A DNA stretch of 64,000 nt from an uncultured Tateyamaria sp. (lineage in GTDB: Bacteria; Pseudomonadota; Alphaproteobacteria; Rhodobacterales; Rhodobacteraceae), in NCBI RefSeq assembly GCF_947503045.1, contig NZ_CANNCF010000001.1:372001-436000 (forward strand), written 5' to 3'. The notes below the pieces were generated by a model, which ran no database searches, was not told the origin of the DNA, and was given only the letters and a program-made list of their open reading frames with translations. Position 1 is the first letter of the stretch. Each line of letters begins with the position of its first letter. Shown one piece after another: positions 39,940 to 57,425 of the stretch. A program made the position numbers and the translations under genes.

Positions 39940-40314
39940 ATGGCTGATCTGAAAAAACTGGCAGAAGAGATCGTTGGTCTGACCCTGCTGGAAGCACAAG
40001 AACTGAAGACAATCCTCAAAGACGAGTACGGCATCGAGCCTGCAGCCGGTGGCGCAGTCATGATGGCGGGCCCTGCAGATGCCGGTGGCGCTGCTGAGGA
40101 AGAGAAGACAGAATTCGACGTCGTTCTGAAGAACGCAGGCGCGTCGAAAATCAACGTCATCAAAGAAGTCCGCGGCATCACAGGCCTGGGCCTGAAAGAA
40201 GCCAAGGATCTGGTCGAAGCTGGTGGCAAGATCAAAGAAGGCGTCGACAAGGCCGAAGCCGAAGAAGTCAAAGCCAAGCTGGAAGCAGCTGGCGCCGAGG
40301 TCGAACTGGCCTAA
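39940..40314 (+). CDS. rplL: 50S ribosomal protein L7/L12
   Basis: The 124-residue protein has the dimerisation domain ([20 protein letters not shown]), an Ala/Gly hinge, and the C-terminal factor-binding domain ([20 protein letters not shown] then [12 protein letters not shown]). It recruits GTPase factors such as EF-Tu and EF-G. A terminator follows. Confidence 0.98.
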   Translation: MADLKKLAEEIVGLTLLEAQELKTILKDEYGIEPAAGGAVMMAGPADAGGAAEEEKTEFDVVLKNAGASKINVIKEVRGITGLGLKEAKDLVEAGGKIKEGVDKAEAEEVKAKLEAAGAEVELA

Positions 40315-40321
40315 GCATTGG

Positions 40322-40336
40322 TGGGCAGATTGCCCA
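40322..40336. repeat. Degenerate REP-like palindrome after rplL
   Basis: TGGGCAGATTGCCCA has the same stem and loop as the 37244 element, but the GTAG tetranucleotide is decayed (TCTCAC instead of CCTAC). Confidence 0.5.
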
Positions 40337-40348
40337 TCTCACGCTTGA

Positions 40349-40380
40349 AGGGCGCTCCGGTCATCGGGGCGCCCTTTTTT
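40349..40380 (+). terminator. Terminator after rplL
   Basis: AGGGCGC pairs with GCGCCCT over a 13-nt loop and is followed by TTTTT. Confidence 0.88.
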
Positions 40381-40509
40381 CGTGCCCCGCGCGCCGCTGT
40401 GCGTAACATCAGTCACCACGAAGTGAAGCGCCGTTTACGGCCGGGGACTGGTAATCGAGCGAAAAATAGCGACATCTGGCCGCATACGCAAAACGCTAGG
40501 AGCTCGTTC

Positions 40510-40917
40510 ATGTCCCTCTCTCGTCGTCAATTCACCCAACTGTCTTTGGCGGCCGCATTGGCCACCGTTGCGGCCCCGTCCTTTGCCGGCAGCGCAGAAC
40601 GCACCGGCAGCCTTTCGGGGCGTCAGGGTTACAAAGTATCCGGGACCGTCAAGGTCAAGAAAGTCGACGGCAAGACCAAGGTCGTGCTGGGCGATGACTA
40701 TCTGTTTGATCCCTCCAAGAACCCGCCGGACATCAAGATCGGCTTTGGCAATGGCGGCAAATATGCCAAAGGGTCCAAGATCCACGACGCCCTGACCGTC
40801 AAGAAGGGTGCCGCCACGTTCGAGGTGCCTGCCAGCATCGACACGGACAAATACAACGAGCTCTATATCTATTGCGAGCAGTTCACCGTCATCCTCGCGG
40901 TTGCGCCGCTGAGCTGA
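40510..40917 (+). CDS. Exported DM13-domain protein
   Basis: The 135-residue protein has a TAT-style signal (LSRRQFTQLSLAAALATVAA), which suggests folded export. The mature part matches the DM13 domain: GYKVSGTVKVKKVDGKTKVV near the start and YNELYIYCEQFTVILAVAPL at the end, with the conserved Cys. DM13 domains are proposed to be redox-linked, but the bacterial function is unknown. It stands alone with its own terminator at 40942. Confidence 0.75.
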   Translation: MSLSRRQFTQLSLAAALATVAAPSFAGSAERTGSLSGRQGYKVSGTVKVKKVDGKTKVVLGDDYLFDPSKNPPDIKIGFGNGGKYAKGSKIHDALTVKKGAATFEVPASIDTDKYNELYIYCEQFTVILAVAPLS

Positions 40918-40941
40918 TCACCGCTGTGGCAAAGAGCCCGC

Positions 40942-40966
40942 AAGCCGCCGGTCTCCGGCGGCTTTT
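40942..40966 (+). terminator. Terminator after DM13 gene
   Basis: AAGCCGCCGG pairs with CCGGCGGCTT over a 3-nt loop, followed by TT. Confidence 0.88.
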
Positions 40967-41016
40967 GGCGTTTTTGGGGCCCCGGGGTATAGACGCACCG
41001 CAAAAGGGGAGCGGCG

Positions 41017-41421
41017 ATGTACAGTCAGGATTCGTTCTTTGATTTGTCCGCGATAGGGCAGGTGGGGCTGGCGGCGCTGAGCCTGACGCTTTTTGTTCTG
41101 ACGGTGACGCTTGCGCATCTGCTGCTGCGCAGGCGTCCGGTCTGGCTACGCCTGCTGGGAGCGGCGGCGATCTTCTGGGCCTTTGTGTGGCTGTCGCCGC
41201 AGATCTATTACATGTATTACCGCGTGCTGATCCCTGATCTGCCGCTGCAATGGGTGATCAAGGTGCCGCCCGTCGGAGCGCAGCGCCTGTTTGAGTTGTT
41301 GACCTTTCAATGGCGCGCCAACCTGTCGGCGCACAGCCAGGGGGTGTTGGGCTGGTGCGTCCTGCTTGCCCCGTTCCTGCGCTGGCCGCGGGCCACACCT
41401 GCGCCCCGAGACACGCTGTGA
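41017..41421 (+). CDS. Small three-TM membrane protein, unknown function
   Basis: The 134-residue protein has three hydrophobic segments: GLAALSLTLFVLTVTLAHLL, LRLLGAAAIFWAFVWL and GVLGWCVLLAPFLRW, with an aromatic loop YYMYYRVLIPDLPLQW between the second and third. I recognise no family. AAAAGGGGAG upstream supports the ATG. It stands alone between the DM13 gene and the rpoB leader. Confidence 0.65.
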   Translation: MYSQDSFFDLSAIGQVGLAALSLTLFVLTVTLAHLLLRRRPVWLRLLGAAAIFWAFVWLSPQIYYMYYRVLIPDLPLQWVIKVPPVGAQRLFELLTFQWRANLSAHSQGVLGWCVLLAPFLRWPRATPAPRDTL

Positions 41422-41970
41422 CCATCACCTGAGCACCAGAAACCGGAAAGGATGCCTTGTGCTTTGTGCTGCGTCGGCCTGACGCCCGGCCTGCGTCCGG
41501 GTCCTGCGGTGGGATGCCGTTTTTGCGCAGACCAGAACCGCACCGAGACGGCGCTGAAACTGCGCCTTATTTTTTGGAATTGTCAGGGCGGGGCATCCTG
41601 TTCTAGGGTGAAGGCAGCATACTGGTGCGTTACGCGCTGGCGCGAGAGGTGTTTTGCGACTTTTCTCGGAACGCCCTGTTGTGCTTTCCTTAAGCAAGGC
41701 CTATGTCGAAGCCTCCGCTGGGAGCGATGATTCGCGCCCGGCTTTTTGCGTATTCGACATGACAGGAGCAGGCACCTTTCAGTTAATCCTTCAAGTCTTT
41801 CGCAAAGAGCCGCCGCTGATCACACCATGACGGTTCTTTAGGAAAGATTGAGATCGGGCGCGCACCTTGGGCCGGTGTGCAGGTATAGATCTTCTTTTCG
41901 GTCTTTGAGAGTTCGCACCGGACCGCCCCCCCGGACTGTGAACGCCACAAAGATGGAGTGCGAAAATCGC
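41422..41970 (+). other. Long rpoB leader region
   Basis: These 549 bp separate the small membrane protein gene from rpoB and hold no convincing gene. A possible promoter box TTGTCA is at 41580-41585, but no convincing -10 accompanies it. The last 200 bp may be an untranslated leader of rpoBC. Small open frames within it have unlikely, Cys/Arg-rich products. Confidence 0.5.
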
Positions 41971-46107
<4,137 letters not shown>

Positions 46108-46121
46108 CGGCGCATCAGTAA

Positions 46122-46143
46122 GGCGGGGTTAACCCCGCCCTAC
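46122..46143 (-). repeat. REP-like palindrome between rpoB and rpoC
   Basis: GGCGGGGTTAACCCCGCC is a perfect palindrome, followed by CTAC (GTAG on the minus strand). The plus side reads GTAA. Confidence 0.75.
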
Positions 46144-46184
46144 GGCTCCAATCTTCCCTCTGCTCCCCTTTCAAGGATTTGAAA

Positions 46185-49100
46185 ATGAACCAGGAACTGA
46201 CAAACAACCCGTTCAACCCGCTGACGCCGCCCAAGGTCTTTGACGAGATCAAGGTATCGCTCGCGTCGCCCGAACGCATCCTCTCGTGGTCGTTTGGCGA
46301 GATAAAAAAGCCCGAGACCATCAACTACCGGACGTTCAAGCCCGAGCGTGACGGCCTGTTCTGCGCCCGTATTTTTGGCCCGATCAAGGATTACGAATGC
46401 CTGTGCGGCAAATACAAGCGCATGAAATATCGCGGCGTTGTCTGCGAGAAATGCGGTGTCGAAGTCACGCTGCAAAAGGTCCGCCGCGAGCGGATGGGTC
46501 ACATCGAACTGGCGGCCCCCGTCGCCCACATCTGGTTCCTGAAATCGCTGCCTTCCCGCATCGGTCTGATGCTTGACATGACGCTGCGCGATCTGGAACG
46601 CGTGCTGTACTTTGAAAACTACGTCGTGACCGAGCCGGGTCTGACCGATCTGTCTTATGGCCAGATGCTGTCTGAGGAAGAGTACATGGACGCGCAGGAC
46701 GCGTTCGGCATGGACGCCTTCACCGCCAATATCGGTGCCGAAGCGATCCGCGAGATGCTTTCGCAAATCGACCTCGAGGCCGAAGCTGAAACCCTGCGCG
46801 CTGATCTGAAAGAGGCGACAGGCGAGCTGAAGCCCAAGAAGATCATCAAGCGTCTCAAGGTCGTGGAATCCTTCCTTGAATCCGGCAACCGGCCTGAGTG
46901 GATGGTTCTGACCGTGATCCCCGTGATCCCGCCGGAACTGCGCCCGCTGGTGCCGCTGGATGGCGGTCGTTTTGCGACCTCTGACCTCAACGACCTCTAT
47001 CGTCGTGTGATCAACCGGAACAACCGTCTGAAGCGTCTGATCGAGTTGCGCGCGCCTGATATTATTGTGCGCAACGAAAAGCGGATGTTGCAGGAATCCG
47101 TTGATGCGCTGTTTGACAACGGCCGTCGTGGTCGCGTGATCACGGGTGCCAACAAGCGCCCGCTGAAATCGCTGTCTGACATGCTGAAAGGCAAGCAGGG
47201 TCGCTTCCGTCAGAACCTTTTGGGGAAACGCGTCGACTTTTCTGGCCGGTCAGTCATCGTGACCGGTCCGGAGTTGAAGCTGCACCAATGTGGTCTGCCC
47301 AAAAAGATGGCGCTGGAGCTGTTCAAGCCGTTCATCTACTCGCGGCTTGAGGCCAAAGGACTGTCGAGCACCGTCAAGCAAGCCAAGAAGCTGGTGGAAA
47401 AGGAACGTCCCGAAGTTTGGGACATTCTGGATGAAGTCATCCGCGAACACCCGGTCATGCTGAACCGTGCGCCCACGCTGCACCGTCTTGGCATTCAGGC
47501 GTTCGAACCCGTTCTGATCGAAGGTAAAGCCATCCAGCTGCACCCGCTGGTCTGTTCGGCCTTCAACGCTGACTTTGACGGTGACCAGATGGCCGTGCAC
47601 GTGCCGCTGAGCCTTGAGGCCCAGTTGGAAGCGCGCGTTCTGATGATGTCCACCAACAACGTGTTGTCGCCTGCCAACGGTGCGCCGATCATTGTTCCTT
47701 CGCAGGACATGATCCTCGGCCTCTACTATGTGACGCTGGAACGTGAGGGCCTGAAAGGTCAGGACATGGTGTTCGGTTCGATCGAAGAGGTTGAGCACGC
47801 GCTGGACGCCGGTGTTGTGCACCTGCACACCAAGATCAAAGCCCGTCTGCCGCAGATCAACGCCGAAGGTCTTGAGGTCATGGAACGCTTTGACACGACC
47901 CCCGGTCGTGTGCTGCTGGGCGCGCTTTTGCCGCTCAACAACAAGGCGCCGTTTGAGCTGGTCAACCGTCTGCTGCGCAAGAAAGAAGTGCAGCAGGTCA
48001 TCGACACTGTTTACCGCTATTGCGGGCAGAAAGAGTCCGTCATCTTCTGTGACCAGATCATGACCATGGGCTTTAAGCACGCGTTCAAGGCGGGCATTTC
48101 GTTCGGCAAGGACGACATGCTGATCCCCGACACCAAATGGCCCATCGTCGAAGAGACGCGGGAACAGGTGAAGGATTTCGAACAGCAGTACATGGACGGC
48201 CTGATCACCCAGGGTGAGAAGTACAACAAGGTGGTCGATGCCTGGTCGAAGTGTAACGACAAGGTCACCGACGCGATGATGGGCTCGATCTCGGCGGCGC
48301 AAGTCGATGCGGACGGGTCCGAGCGTGAGCCGAACTCGGTCTACATGATGGCCCACTCGGGTGCGCGTGGTTCTGTGACGCAGATGAAACAGCTGGGCGG
48401 GATGCGTGGTCTGATGGCCAAGCCGAACGGCGACATCATCGAGACACCGATCATCTCGAACTTCAAGGAAGGTCTGACCGTTCTTGAATACTTCAACTCG
48501 ACCCACGGCGCGCGGAAAGGTCTGTCTGACACCGCTCTGAAAACGGCGAACTCGGGGTACCTGACCCGTCGTTTGGTGGACGTCGCGCAGGACTGCATCG
48601 TGCGCGATCGCGACTGCGGCACCGACATGGCGATCACCGCCGAAGCGGCTGTGAACGACGGTGAGGTGGTTTCGCCCCTGTCCGAACGTGTTCTGGGTCG
48701 TTTCACGGCCGAGGATGTGCTCAAGCCGGGCACGGATGAGGTGCTGATCGCAAATGGCACGCTGATCGACGAGCGCATGGCGGATTCGGTTGACGAGTTT
48801 GCGGTGCAATCGATGCGCATCCGCTCGCCGCTGACTTGTGAATCCGAAGAAGGCGTCTGCGCGACCTGCTATGGTCGTGACCTTGCGCGCGGCACCATGG
48901 TCAACACTGGCGAGGCTGTCGGCATCATCGCCGCCCAGTCCATCGGTGAACCCGGGACCCAGCTGACGATGCGGACTTTCCACATCGGCGGCGTGGCCCA
49001 GGGTGGCCAGCAGTCGTTCCTTGAGGCCTCGCAAGAGGGCAAGATCGTCTTTGAGAACGCGCAGTTGCTGGACAACTCTTCTGGTCAGACCCTCGTCATG

Positions 49101-50429
49101 GGTCGGAACATGAAGCTGATCATTCAGGACGAGAATGGCGACGAGCGTGCCAGCCACAAACTGGGTTACGGCACGAACCTTTTCGTCACCGAAGGCCAGA
49201 ACGTGAAGCGCGGCGACAAGCTGTTCGAGTGGGACCCCTACACCCTGCCGATCATCGCCGAGAAAGCCGGTACTGCGAAATTCGTCGACCTTGTCAGCGG
49301 CATTGCCGTGCGCGACGAGACGGATGACGCGACAGGCATGACCCAGAAGATCGTGATCGACTGGCGCTCGGCCGCCCGCGGCAACGAGCTGAAGCCGGAA
49401 ATCATTCTGGTGGGTGCGGATGGCGAGCCGGTCCGCAACGATGCGGGCAACCCGGTGACCTATCCGATGTCCGTTGATGCGGTTCTGTCCATCGAAGAAG
49501 GTCAGGAGGTCGCCGCCGGTGACGTTGTGGCCCGCATTCCGCGCGAAGGTGCCAAGACCAAGGACATCACCGGGGGTCTGCCCCGTGTGGCCGAACTGTT
49601 CGAAGCCCGTCGTCCAAAGGATCACGCCATCATCGCCGAAATCGATGGGTATGTGCGCTTTGGCAAGGACTACAAGAACAAGCGCCGCATCGCGATCGAG
49701 CCATCCGACGAGTCGATGGAAAAGGTCGAGTACATGGTGCCCAAGGGGAAACACATCCCCGTGGCCGAAGGCGACTTTGTCCAGAAGGGCGACTACATCA
49801 TGGACGGCAACCCGGCCCCACACGACATCCTGTCGATCCTGGGTGTCGAGGCGCTGGCGGATTACATGATTGACGAAGTGCAGGACGTCTATCGCCTGCA
49901 AGGTGTGAAGATCAACGACAAGCACATCGAAGTCATCGTTCGCCAGATGCTTCAGAAGTGGGAGATTAGCGACTCCGGCGACACCACGCTGCTCAAAGGC
50001 GAGCACGTGGACAAGCAGGAGTTCGATGCCGCCAATGCCAAGGCCGTGTCCAAAGGGGGCCGTCCAAGCCAGGGCGAACCGATCCTGCTGGGCATCACCA
50101 AGGCGTCGTTGCAGACCCGGTCGTTCATCTCGGCGGCGTCCTTCCAGGAAACCACCCGCGTTCTCACCGAAGCCTCTGTGCAGGGTAAGAAAGACAAGCT
50201 GGTTGGTCTCAAGGAAAACGTCATCGTGGGCCGTCTGATCCCGGCGGGCACCGGTGGGGCAACCCAGGCCGTACGCAAGATCGCCACAGATCGCGACAGT
50301 GTCGTGATCGAAGCACGCCGCGAAGAGGCCGAGGCCGCAGCCGCACTGGCCGCACCGACGCCAGAGGATGTGGTCGGGGGCGATGTGTTCAACACCGTTA
50401 TCGACACATCCGAGGAAAGCCGCGACTGA
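46185..50429 (+). CDS. rpoC: DNA-directed RNA polymerase subunit beta'
   Basis: The 1414-residue subunit has the zinc-finger [20 protein letters not shown] at the N-terminus, the catalytic [12 protein letters not shown] with the three Mg-binding Asp, the trigger-loop region TYGRDLARG-like [11 protein letters not shown] with further Cys, and the C-terminal [24 protein letters not shown] stands 7 bp before the ATG at 46185. A clear terminator follows at 50453. Confidence 0.98.
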   Translation: MNQELTNNPFNPLTPPKVFDEIKVSLASPERILSWSFGEIKKPETINYRTFKPERDGLFCARIFGPIKDYECLCGKYKRMKYRGVVCEKCGVEVTLQKVRRERMGHIELAAPVAHIWFLKSLPSRIGLMLDMTLRDLERVLYFENYVVTEPGLTDLSYGQMLSEEEYMDAQDAFGMDAFTANIGAEAIREMLSQIDLEAEAETLRADLKEATGELKPKKIIKRLKVVESFLESGNRPEWMVLTVIPVIPPELRPLVPLDGGRFATSDLNDLYRRVINRNNRLKRLIELRAPDIIVRNEKRMLQESVDALFDNGRRGRVITGANKRPLKSLSDMLKGKQGRFRQNLLGKRVDFSGRSVIVTGPELKLHQCGLPKKMALELFKPFIYSRLEAKGLSSTVKQAKKLVEKERPEVWDILDEVIREHPVMLNRAPTLHRLGIQAFEPVLIEGKAIQLHPLVCSAFNADFDGDQMAVHVPLSLEAQLEARVLMMSTNNVLSPANGAPIIVPSQDMILGLYYVTLEREGLKGQDMVFGSIEEVEHALDAGVVHLHTKIKARLPQINAEGLEVMERFDTTPGRVLLGALLPLNNKAPFELVNRLLRKKEVQQVIDTVYRYCGQKESVIFCDQIMTMGFKHAFKAGISFGKDDMLIPDTKWPIVEETREQVKDFEQQYMDGLITQGEKYNKVVDAWSKCNDKVTDAMMGSISAAQVDADGSEREPNSVYMMAHSGARGSVTQMKQLGGMRGLMAKPNGDIIETPIISNFKEGLTVLEYFNSTHGARKGLSDTALKTANSGYLTRRLVDVAQDCIVRDRDCGTDMAITAEAAVNDGEVVSPLSERVLGRFTAEDVLKPGTDEVLIANGTLIDERMADSVDEFAVQSMRIRSPLTCESEEGVCATCYGRDLARGTMVNTGEAVGIIAAQSIGEPGTQLTMRTFHIGGVAQGGQQSFLEASQEGKIVFENAQLLDNSSGQTLVMGRNMKLIIQDENGDERASHKLGYGTNLFVTEGQNVKRGDKLFEWDPYTLPIIAEKAGTAKFVDLVSGIAVRDETDDATGMTQKIVIDWRSAARGNELKPEIILVGADGEPVRNDAGNPVTYPMSVDAVLSIEEGQEVAAGDVVARIPREGAKTKDITGGLPRVAELFEARRPKDHAIIAEIDGYVRFGKDYKNKRRIAIEPSDESMEKVEYMVPKGKHIPVAEGDFVQKGDYIMDGNPAPHDILSILGVEALADYMIDEVQDVYRLQGVKINDKHIEVIVRQMLQKWEISDSGDTTLLKGEHVDKQEFDAANAKAVSKGGRPSQGEPILLGITKASLQTRSFISAASFQETTRVLTEASVQGKKDKLVGLKENVIVGRLIPAGTGGATQAVRKIATDRDSVVIEARREEAEAAAALAAPTPEDVVGGDVFNTVIDTSEESRD

Positions 50430-50452
50430 GTCAAGCGCTTGATATGAATTGG

Positions 50453-50482
50453 AAAACCCCGCCCTTTGTGGCGGGGTTTTTT
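50453..50482 (+). terminator. Terminator after rpoC
   Basis: AAAACCCCGCC pairs with GGCGGGGTTTT and is followed by TT. The stem matches the REP-like stem but GTAG is absent. Confidence 0.92.
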
Positions 50483-50533
50483 CGTATTTGAGGGCGCTTG
50501 GGCCCCATAAGTTTGGCGTTCGTGTCGGGGTGT

Positions 50534-50556
50534 GGTGGGGTGAAACCCCACCCTAC
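50534..50556 (-). repeat. REP-like palindrome downstream of rpoC
   Basis: GGTGGGGTGAAACCCCACC (8-bp stem, 3-nt loop) followed by CTAC, i.e. GTAG plus hairpin on the minus strand. Confidence 0.75.
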
Positions 50557-50674
50557 GGCGGGATGGGATGCGTGGCGTTTGACAGGGTCCGGCGTGAGGC
50601 GGGACGTGGTCAAGCTCTGGTAAAGTCTGAGGGGCTTGGCTAGCGTGGTGCCAAATTGACTGGCGGTTTTTCAG

Positions 50675-51541
50675 ATGTCTCCCAACACCCTTGGTGCGTT
50701 GTTCATGATGGCGTCGATGGCGTCCTTCACCCTCAACGACACGTTGATCAAGCTGACGGACGGGGCCGTGCCGCTGATGCAGTTGCTGTTTCTGCGCGGG
50801 GTGCTGTCCTCGGTCTTGATCTACGGGGTGGCGCGGGGCCTTGGCACCTTGCAGTTCGACCTTGCGCGGCGCGATTGGGGTTTGGTCGCCCTGCGCTCGG
50901 CGGCGGAAATCGGGGCGGCCTATTTCTTTCTCACGGCCCTGTTCAACATGCCGCTGGCCAATGTGACCGCCGTGCTGCAGGTCCTGCCGCTGACCGTGGC
51001 GCTTGGGGCCGCCTTTTTCTTTCGCGAGCCCTTGGGCTGGCGGCGCATGGCCGCGATCCTGTTGGGCTTTATGGGGATGTTGCTGATTGTGCGTCCCGGG
51101 CCTGAAGGGTTCAGCCTGTGGTCGGCTTACGCGCTGATGGCGGTTGTCTGTGTGACGATCCGTGATCTCGCCACCCGCCGCCTGTCGCCCGGGGTGCCGT
51201 CGATGACGGTGACCTTTGTGGCGGCGGTGACCGTCATGGGGTTTGCCGGGGTCGCCTCGGCGGCCACGCCTTGGGTGACCATCGATTTGTGGCTGGCCGC
51301 GCTGATTGCCGGGTCTGCTGTCTTCATCATCGGCGGCTATTGGTTTTCGGTGCAGGTGATGCGTGTGGGCGAGATCAGCTTTGTCGCGCCGTTCCGTTAT
51401 ACCGGTCTGGTCTGGGCGTTGTTGCTGGGTTGGCTGATCTTTGGCGACTGGCCGACCAACCTGACCCTCGTGGGGGCCGGGATCGTGGTGGCGACGGGGC
51501 TGTTCACGCTCTACCGCGAGCGCGCGCTGTCACAGCGCTGA
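50675..51541 (+). CDS. DMT superfamily (EamA) transporter
   Basis: The 288-residue membrane protein has about ten helices in two EamA halves: ASFTLNDTLIKLTDGAVPLM and LLFLRGVLSS in the first, and VTIRDLATRRLSPG, GDWPTNLTLVGAGIVVATGL in the second. Such carriers export amino acids or other metabolites; the substrate is unknown. It overlaps the convergent glycosyltransferase gene by 12 bp. It lies between the rpoC terminator and the str operon, which is not its usual conserved neighbour. Confidence 0.88.
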   Translation: MSPNTLGALFMMASMASFTLNDTLIKLTDGAVPLMQLLFLRGVLSSVLIYGVARGLGTLQFDLARRDWGLVALRSAAEIGAAYFFLTALFNMPLANVTAVLQVLPLTVALGAAFFFREPLGWRRMAAILLGFMGMLLIVRPGPEGFSLWSAYALMAVVCVTIRDLATRRLSPGVPSMTVTFVAAVTVMGFAGVASAATPWVTIDLWLAALIAGSAVFIIGGYWFSVQVMRVGEISFVAPFRYTGLVWALLLGWLIFGDWPTNLTLVGAGIVVATGLFTLYRERALSQR

Positions 51542-52339
51542 AAAGGCGCGCCGCACCGCGTCTGCGTCAATGGCAAAGCGTTCGCGCAACAGCACCTCGC
51601 CGGCCTCATCCATCAGCGTCAGCTTGTGAGGCCTGGCCGATGGACCCTGGCGGGAGTCGTTATAGTCGTTGTGCCCGCGCAGCATCATGATGCTGTCCGT
51701 GACCGTAACCGTCGTCATCTTTTCCGCCAGTTTGTGATGGGCGAAGTTCATGATGGTCTGGCGCGATCCGGGCGCGACCATCATTGCCAGCGCCGCGGTC
51801 TGGTAGGGCACGGCCGTTTCGACCGCGGCGATCCCGTCTGCACCGGGGCGCACGATGAAACCGCGGTTGAAGTCGATGGCGAGCAGGTTGTCCCGTGCGG
51901 CCAGATCCGCCACGTCGCCTGCCACCTGCCGCAACCTTGCGACGAAGTCGATGGCCACCGCATCATCGTCATCCATGCGGAACTGCAGGCAGGGCGTGTC
52001 GCTGTCCACCCGGACCGAATTGATGATCTGTTTCATGATGGGGCGGTGCTGTGCGGGCGGATGGGACTGGATCACCGCCTGCGGCATATCGGCCAGCAGG
52101 GCCTCTAACCGCGTGCGGTATGGGGCGGGCAGGCTGTCGCCGATCACCACGACAAGGGTGAAATCGGAGTCACTCTGGGCGCGCAGCGGGGGCAGGGTGA
52201 TGGTCTCAAAGGTGGCAAATCGCTCTTCCATCCGTGTGGGCGCGTAGAGATAGGCGAGCTTTTCTGCAAAGTCCTCGAAATCGACCTGAAAGCCGCCCAC
52301 GGCAGGGTAGGAAAAGCGACAAAGACCGATAACCTGCAT
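51530..52339 (-). CDS. Putative rhamnosyltransferase-like glycosyltransferase
   Basis: The 269-residue protein begins MQVIGLCRFSYPAVGGFQV and shows the features of the putative rhamnosyl transferase family: RMEERFATFETITLPPLRAQ, then DFTLVVVIGDSLP, QFRMDDDDAVAIDFV with a DxD-like acid cluster, and GHNDYNDSR. It probably works in surface polysaccharide synthesis. I chose the ATG at 52337-52339 because the family fold starts there. It points away from rpsL, with the shared upstream region holding a strong rpsL-directed promoter. Confidence 0.75.
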   Translation of the reverse strand: MQVIGLCRFSYPAVGGFQVDFEDFAEKLAYLYAPTRMEERFATFETITLPPLRAQSDSDFTLVVVIGDSLPAPYRTRLEALLADMPQAVIQSHPPAQHRPIMKQIINSVRVDSDTPCLQFRMDDDDAVAIDFVARLRQVAGDVADLAARDNLLAIDFNRGFIVRPGADGIAAVETAVPYQTAALAMMVAPGSRQTIMNFAHHKLAEKMTTVTVTDSIMMLRGHNDYNDSRQGPSARPHKLTLMDEAGEVLLRERFAIDADAVRRAFSAL

Positions 52340-52672
52340 TGCGAAAAGACCCTGAAAACACGACTGGTTGACGCGCTGACCATGCCCGAGCCACACGGGT
52401 CTGCGCAAGCCGCCTCTGGCTGTTGACAGTGTCTCCGACTCCCCCTATACGCCCGCTATCTCGGACCGGGTTAATGCCCGAAACCGAAATCATAACCGAA
52501 GTGGACACGATCCGGCCCCTGCATTGGCCCGATCCTCTGGAAACCCACCGCGTCGCCCCTCACGGGAGCGATTGCGGTTTTTGCGCTTTTGTGGACGCAC
52601 AGGGGCGATTGAATTGAAACCGCGGGGCCGCCCCGCACGACATATGTTGATGAGACGGGGAACATACCTGCA
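52340..52672. other. Glycosyltransferase-rpsL intergenic region
   Basis: The 333-bp gap between two divergent genes holds the promoter at 52423-52451 and a leader of about 220 bp before rpsL. No coding region is supported; an open frame at about 52474-52617 has no family-like sequence. Confidence 0.55.
52423..52451 (+). promoter_or_regulatory. Sigma-70 promoter of the str operon
   Basis: TTGACA at 52423-52428 is a perfect -35 box. After exactly 17 bp comes TATACG at 52446-52451 as -10. It directs transcription into rpsL-rpsG-fusA-tuf. Confidence 0.75.
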
Positions 52673-53044
52673 ATGCCAACGATCCAACAGCTGATCCGCA
52701 AACCGCGGCAGCCCAAAGTCAAACGCTCAAAGTCCCTTCACCTTGAGGGGAACCCGCAAAAACGCGGTGTGTGTACACGCGTTTATACAACGACACCGAA
52801 AAAGCCGAACTCGGCCATGCGGAAAGTCGCCAAGGTGCGCCTGACCAACGGCTTTGAAGTCATCAGCTACATTCCCGGTGAAAGCCACAACCTGCAGGAA
52901 CACTCGGTTGTTCTGATTCGTGGCGGCCGTGTGAAAGACCTTCCCGGTGTGCGTTACCACATCCTGCGCGGCGTTCTGGATACCCAAGGCGTCAAAGATC
53001 GTAAGCAACGCCGTTCGAAATACGGCGCCAAGCGCCCCAAATAA
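52673..53044 (+). CDS. rpsL: 30S ribosomal protein S12
   Basis: The 123-residue protein has the S12 core: [31 protein letters not shown], and [15 protein letters not shown]. The lysines associated with streptomycin sensitivity (in TPKKPNS and GRVKDLP) are present. It starts the str operon; rpsG follows after 12 bp. Confidence 0.98.
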   Translation: MPTIQQLIRKPRQPKVKRSKSLHLEGNPQKRGVCTRVYTTTPKKPNSAMRKVAKVRLTNGFEVISYIPGESHNLQEHSVVLIRGGRVKDLPGVRYHILRGVLDTQGVKDRKQRRSKYGAKRPK

Positions 53045-53527
<483 letters not shown>

Positions 53528-53553
53528 ACCAGATACCCTGAGGACCATACCCC

Positions 53554-55680
<2,127 letters not shown>

Positions 55681-55682
55681 CG

Positions 55683-55743
55683 GGATGGCGGGGTGAACCC
55701 CGCCCTACCCACCAACCGTAGGGCGGGGTTCACCCCGCCATCC
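55683..55743. repeat. Paired, inverted REP-like elements (BIME-like) between fusA and tuf2
   Basis: Two GTAG-hairpin elements face each other: 55687-55708 on the minus strand and 55718-55739 on the plus strand, each with the stem GGCGGGGT/ACCCCGCC. Arms 55683-55708 and 55718-55743 are perfect 26-bp inverted repeats around 9 bp. Confidence 0.8.
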
Positions 55744-55760
55744 AATGCAAGGAGGCCATC

Positions 55761-56936
<1,176 letters not shown>

Positions 56937-56944
56937 GTTGCGCG

Positions 56945-57005
56945 GTAGGGCGGGGTTTCACCCCGCCTGACCGACACGTCGCGGCGGGGTGAAACCCCGC
57001 CCTAC
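56945..57005. repeat. Paired REP-like elements between tuf2 and rpsJ
   Basis: GTAG plus GGCGGGGTTTCACCCCGCC on the plus strand at 56945-56967, and the same element inverted at 56983-57005 (hairpin 56983-57001, CTAC 57002-57005). Confidence 0.8.
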
Positions 57006-57091
57006 GGCTAGACATAAAGACGCGATGAGGGGTGTCGATGCGCGGCGCTCCTCCTCTCCGCTCTAAAGACCCGAATAAGGGAAGCTGAGAC

Positions 57092-57412
57092 ATGGCCATC
57101 CAAAGCCAAAACATTCGCATTCGGCTGAAGGCGTTTGACTATCGTGTGCTGGACGCGTCCACACAGGAAATCGTCAACACCGCCAAACGCACCGGTGCCT
57201 CCGTGCGCGGGCCCATCCCGCTGCCGAACAAGATTGAAAAATTCACTGTTCTGCGTGGCCCCCACGTTGACAAGAAATCCCGTGACCAGTTCGAGATCCG
57301 CACGCACAAGCGTCTGCTCGACATCGTTGATCCGACCCCCCAGACCGTGGACGCGCTGATGAAGCTCGACCTTGCCGCTGGTGTGGACGTCGAGATCAAG
57401 CTGCAATCGTAA
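57092..57412 (+). CDS. rpsJ: 30S ribosomal protein S10
   Basis: The 106-residue protein has [40 protein letters not shown] and [16 protein letters not shown], the S10 signature. It begins the S10 operon and in E. coli also serves as NusE in antitermination. rplC follows after 13 bp. Confidence 0.98.
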   Translation: MAIQSQNIRIRLKAFDYRVLDASTQEIVNTAKRTGASVRGPIPLPNKIEKFTVLRGPHVDKKSRDQFEIRTHKRLLDIVDPTPQTVDALMKLDLAAGVDVEIKLQS

Positions 57413-57425
57413 GGAGGGTATGGAT

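Noticed and set aside
41452-41730. Open frame of 92 codons in the rpoB leader
   Set aside because: The product is Cys/Arg/Trp-rich without any recognised motif and there is no good ribosome site.
47250-50006. Long open frame (918 codons) on the minus strand opposite rpoC
   Set aside because: Antisense shadow with no start signals; rpoC is unambiguous on the plus strand.
52474-52617. Small open frame upstream of rpsL
   Set aside because: No family-like sequence or ribosome site; it lies in the leader downstream of a strong promoter and is more likely untranslated.
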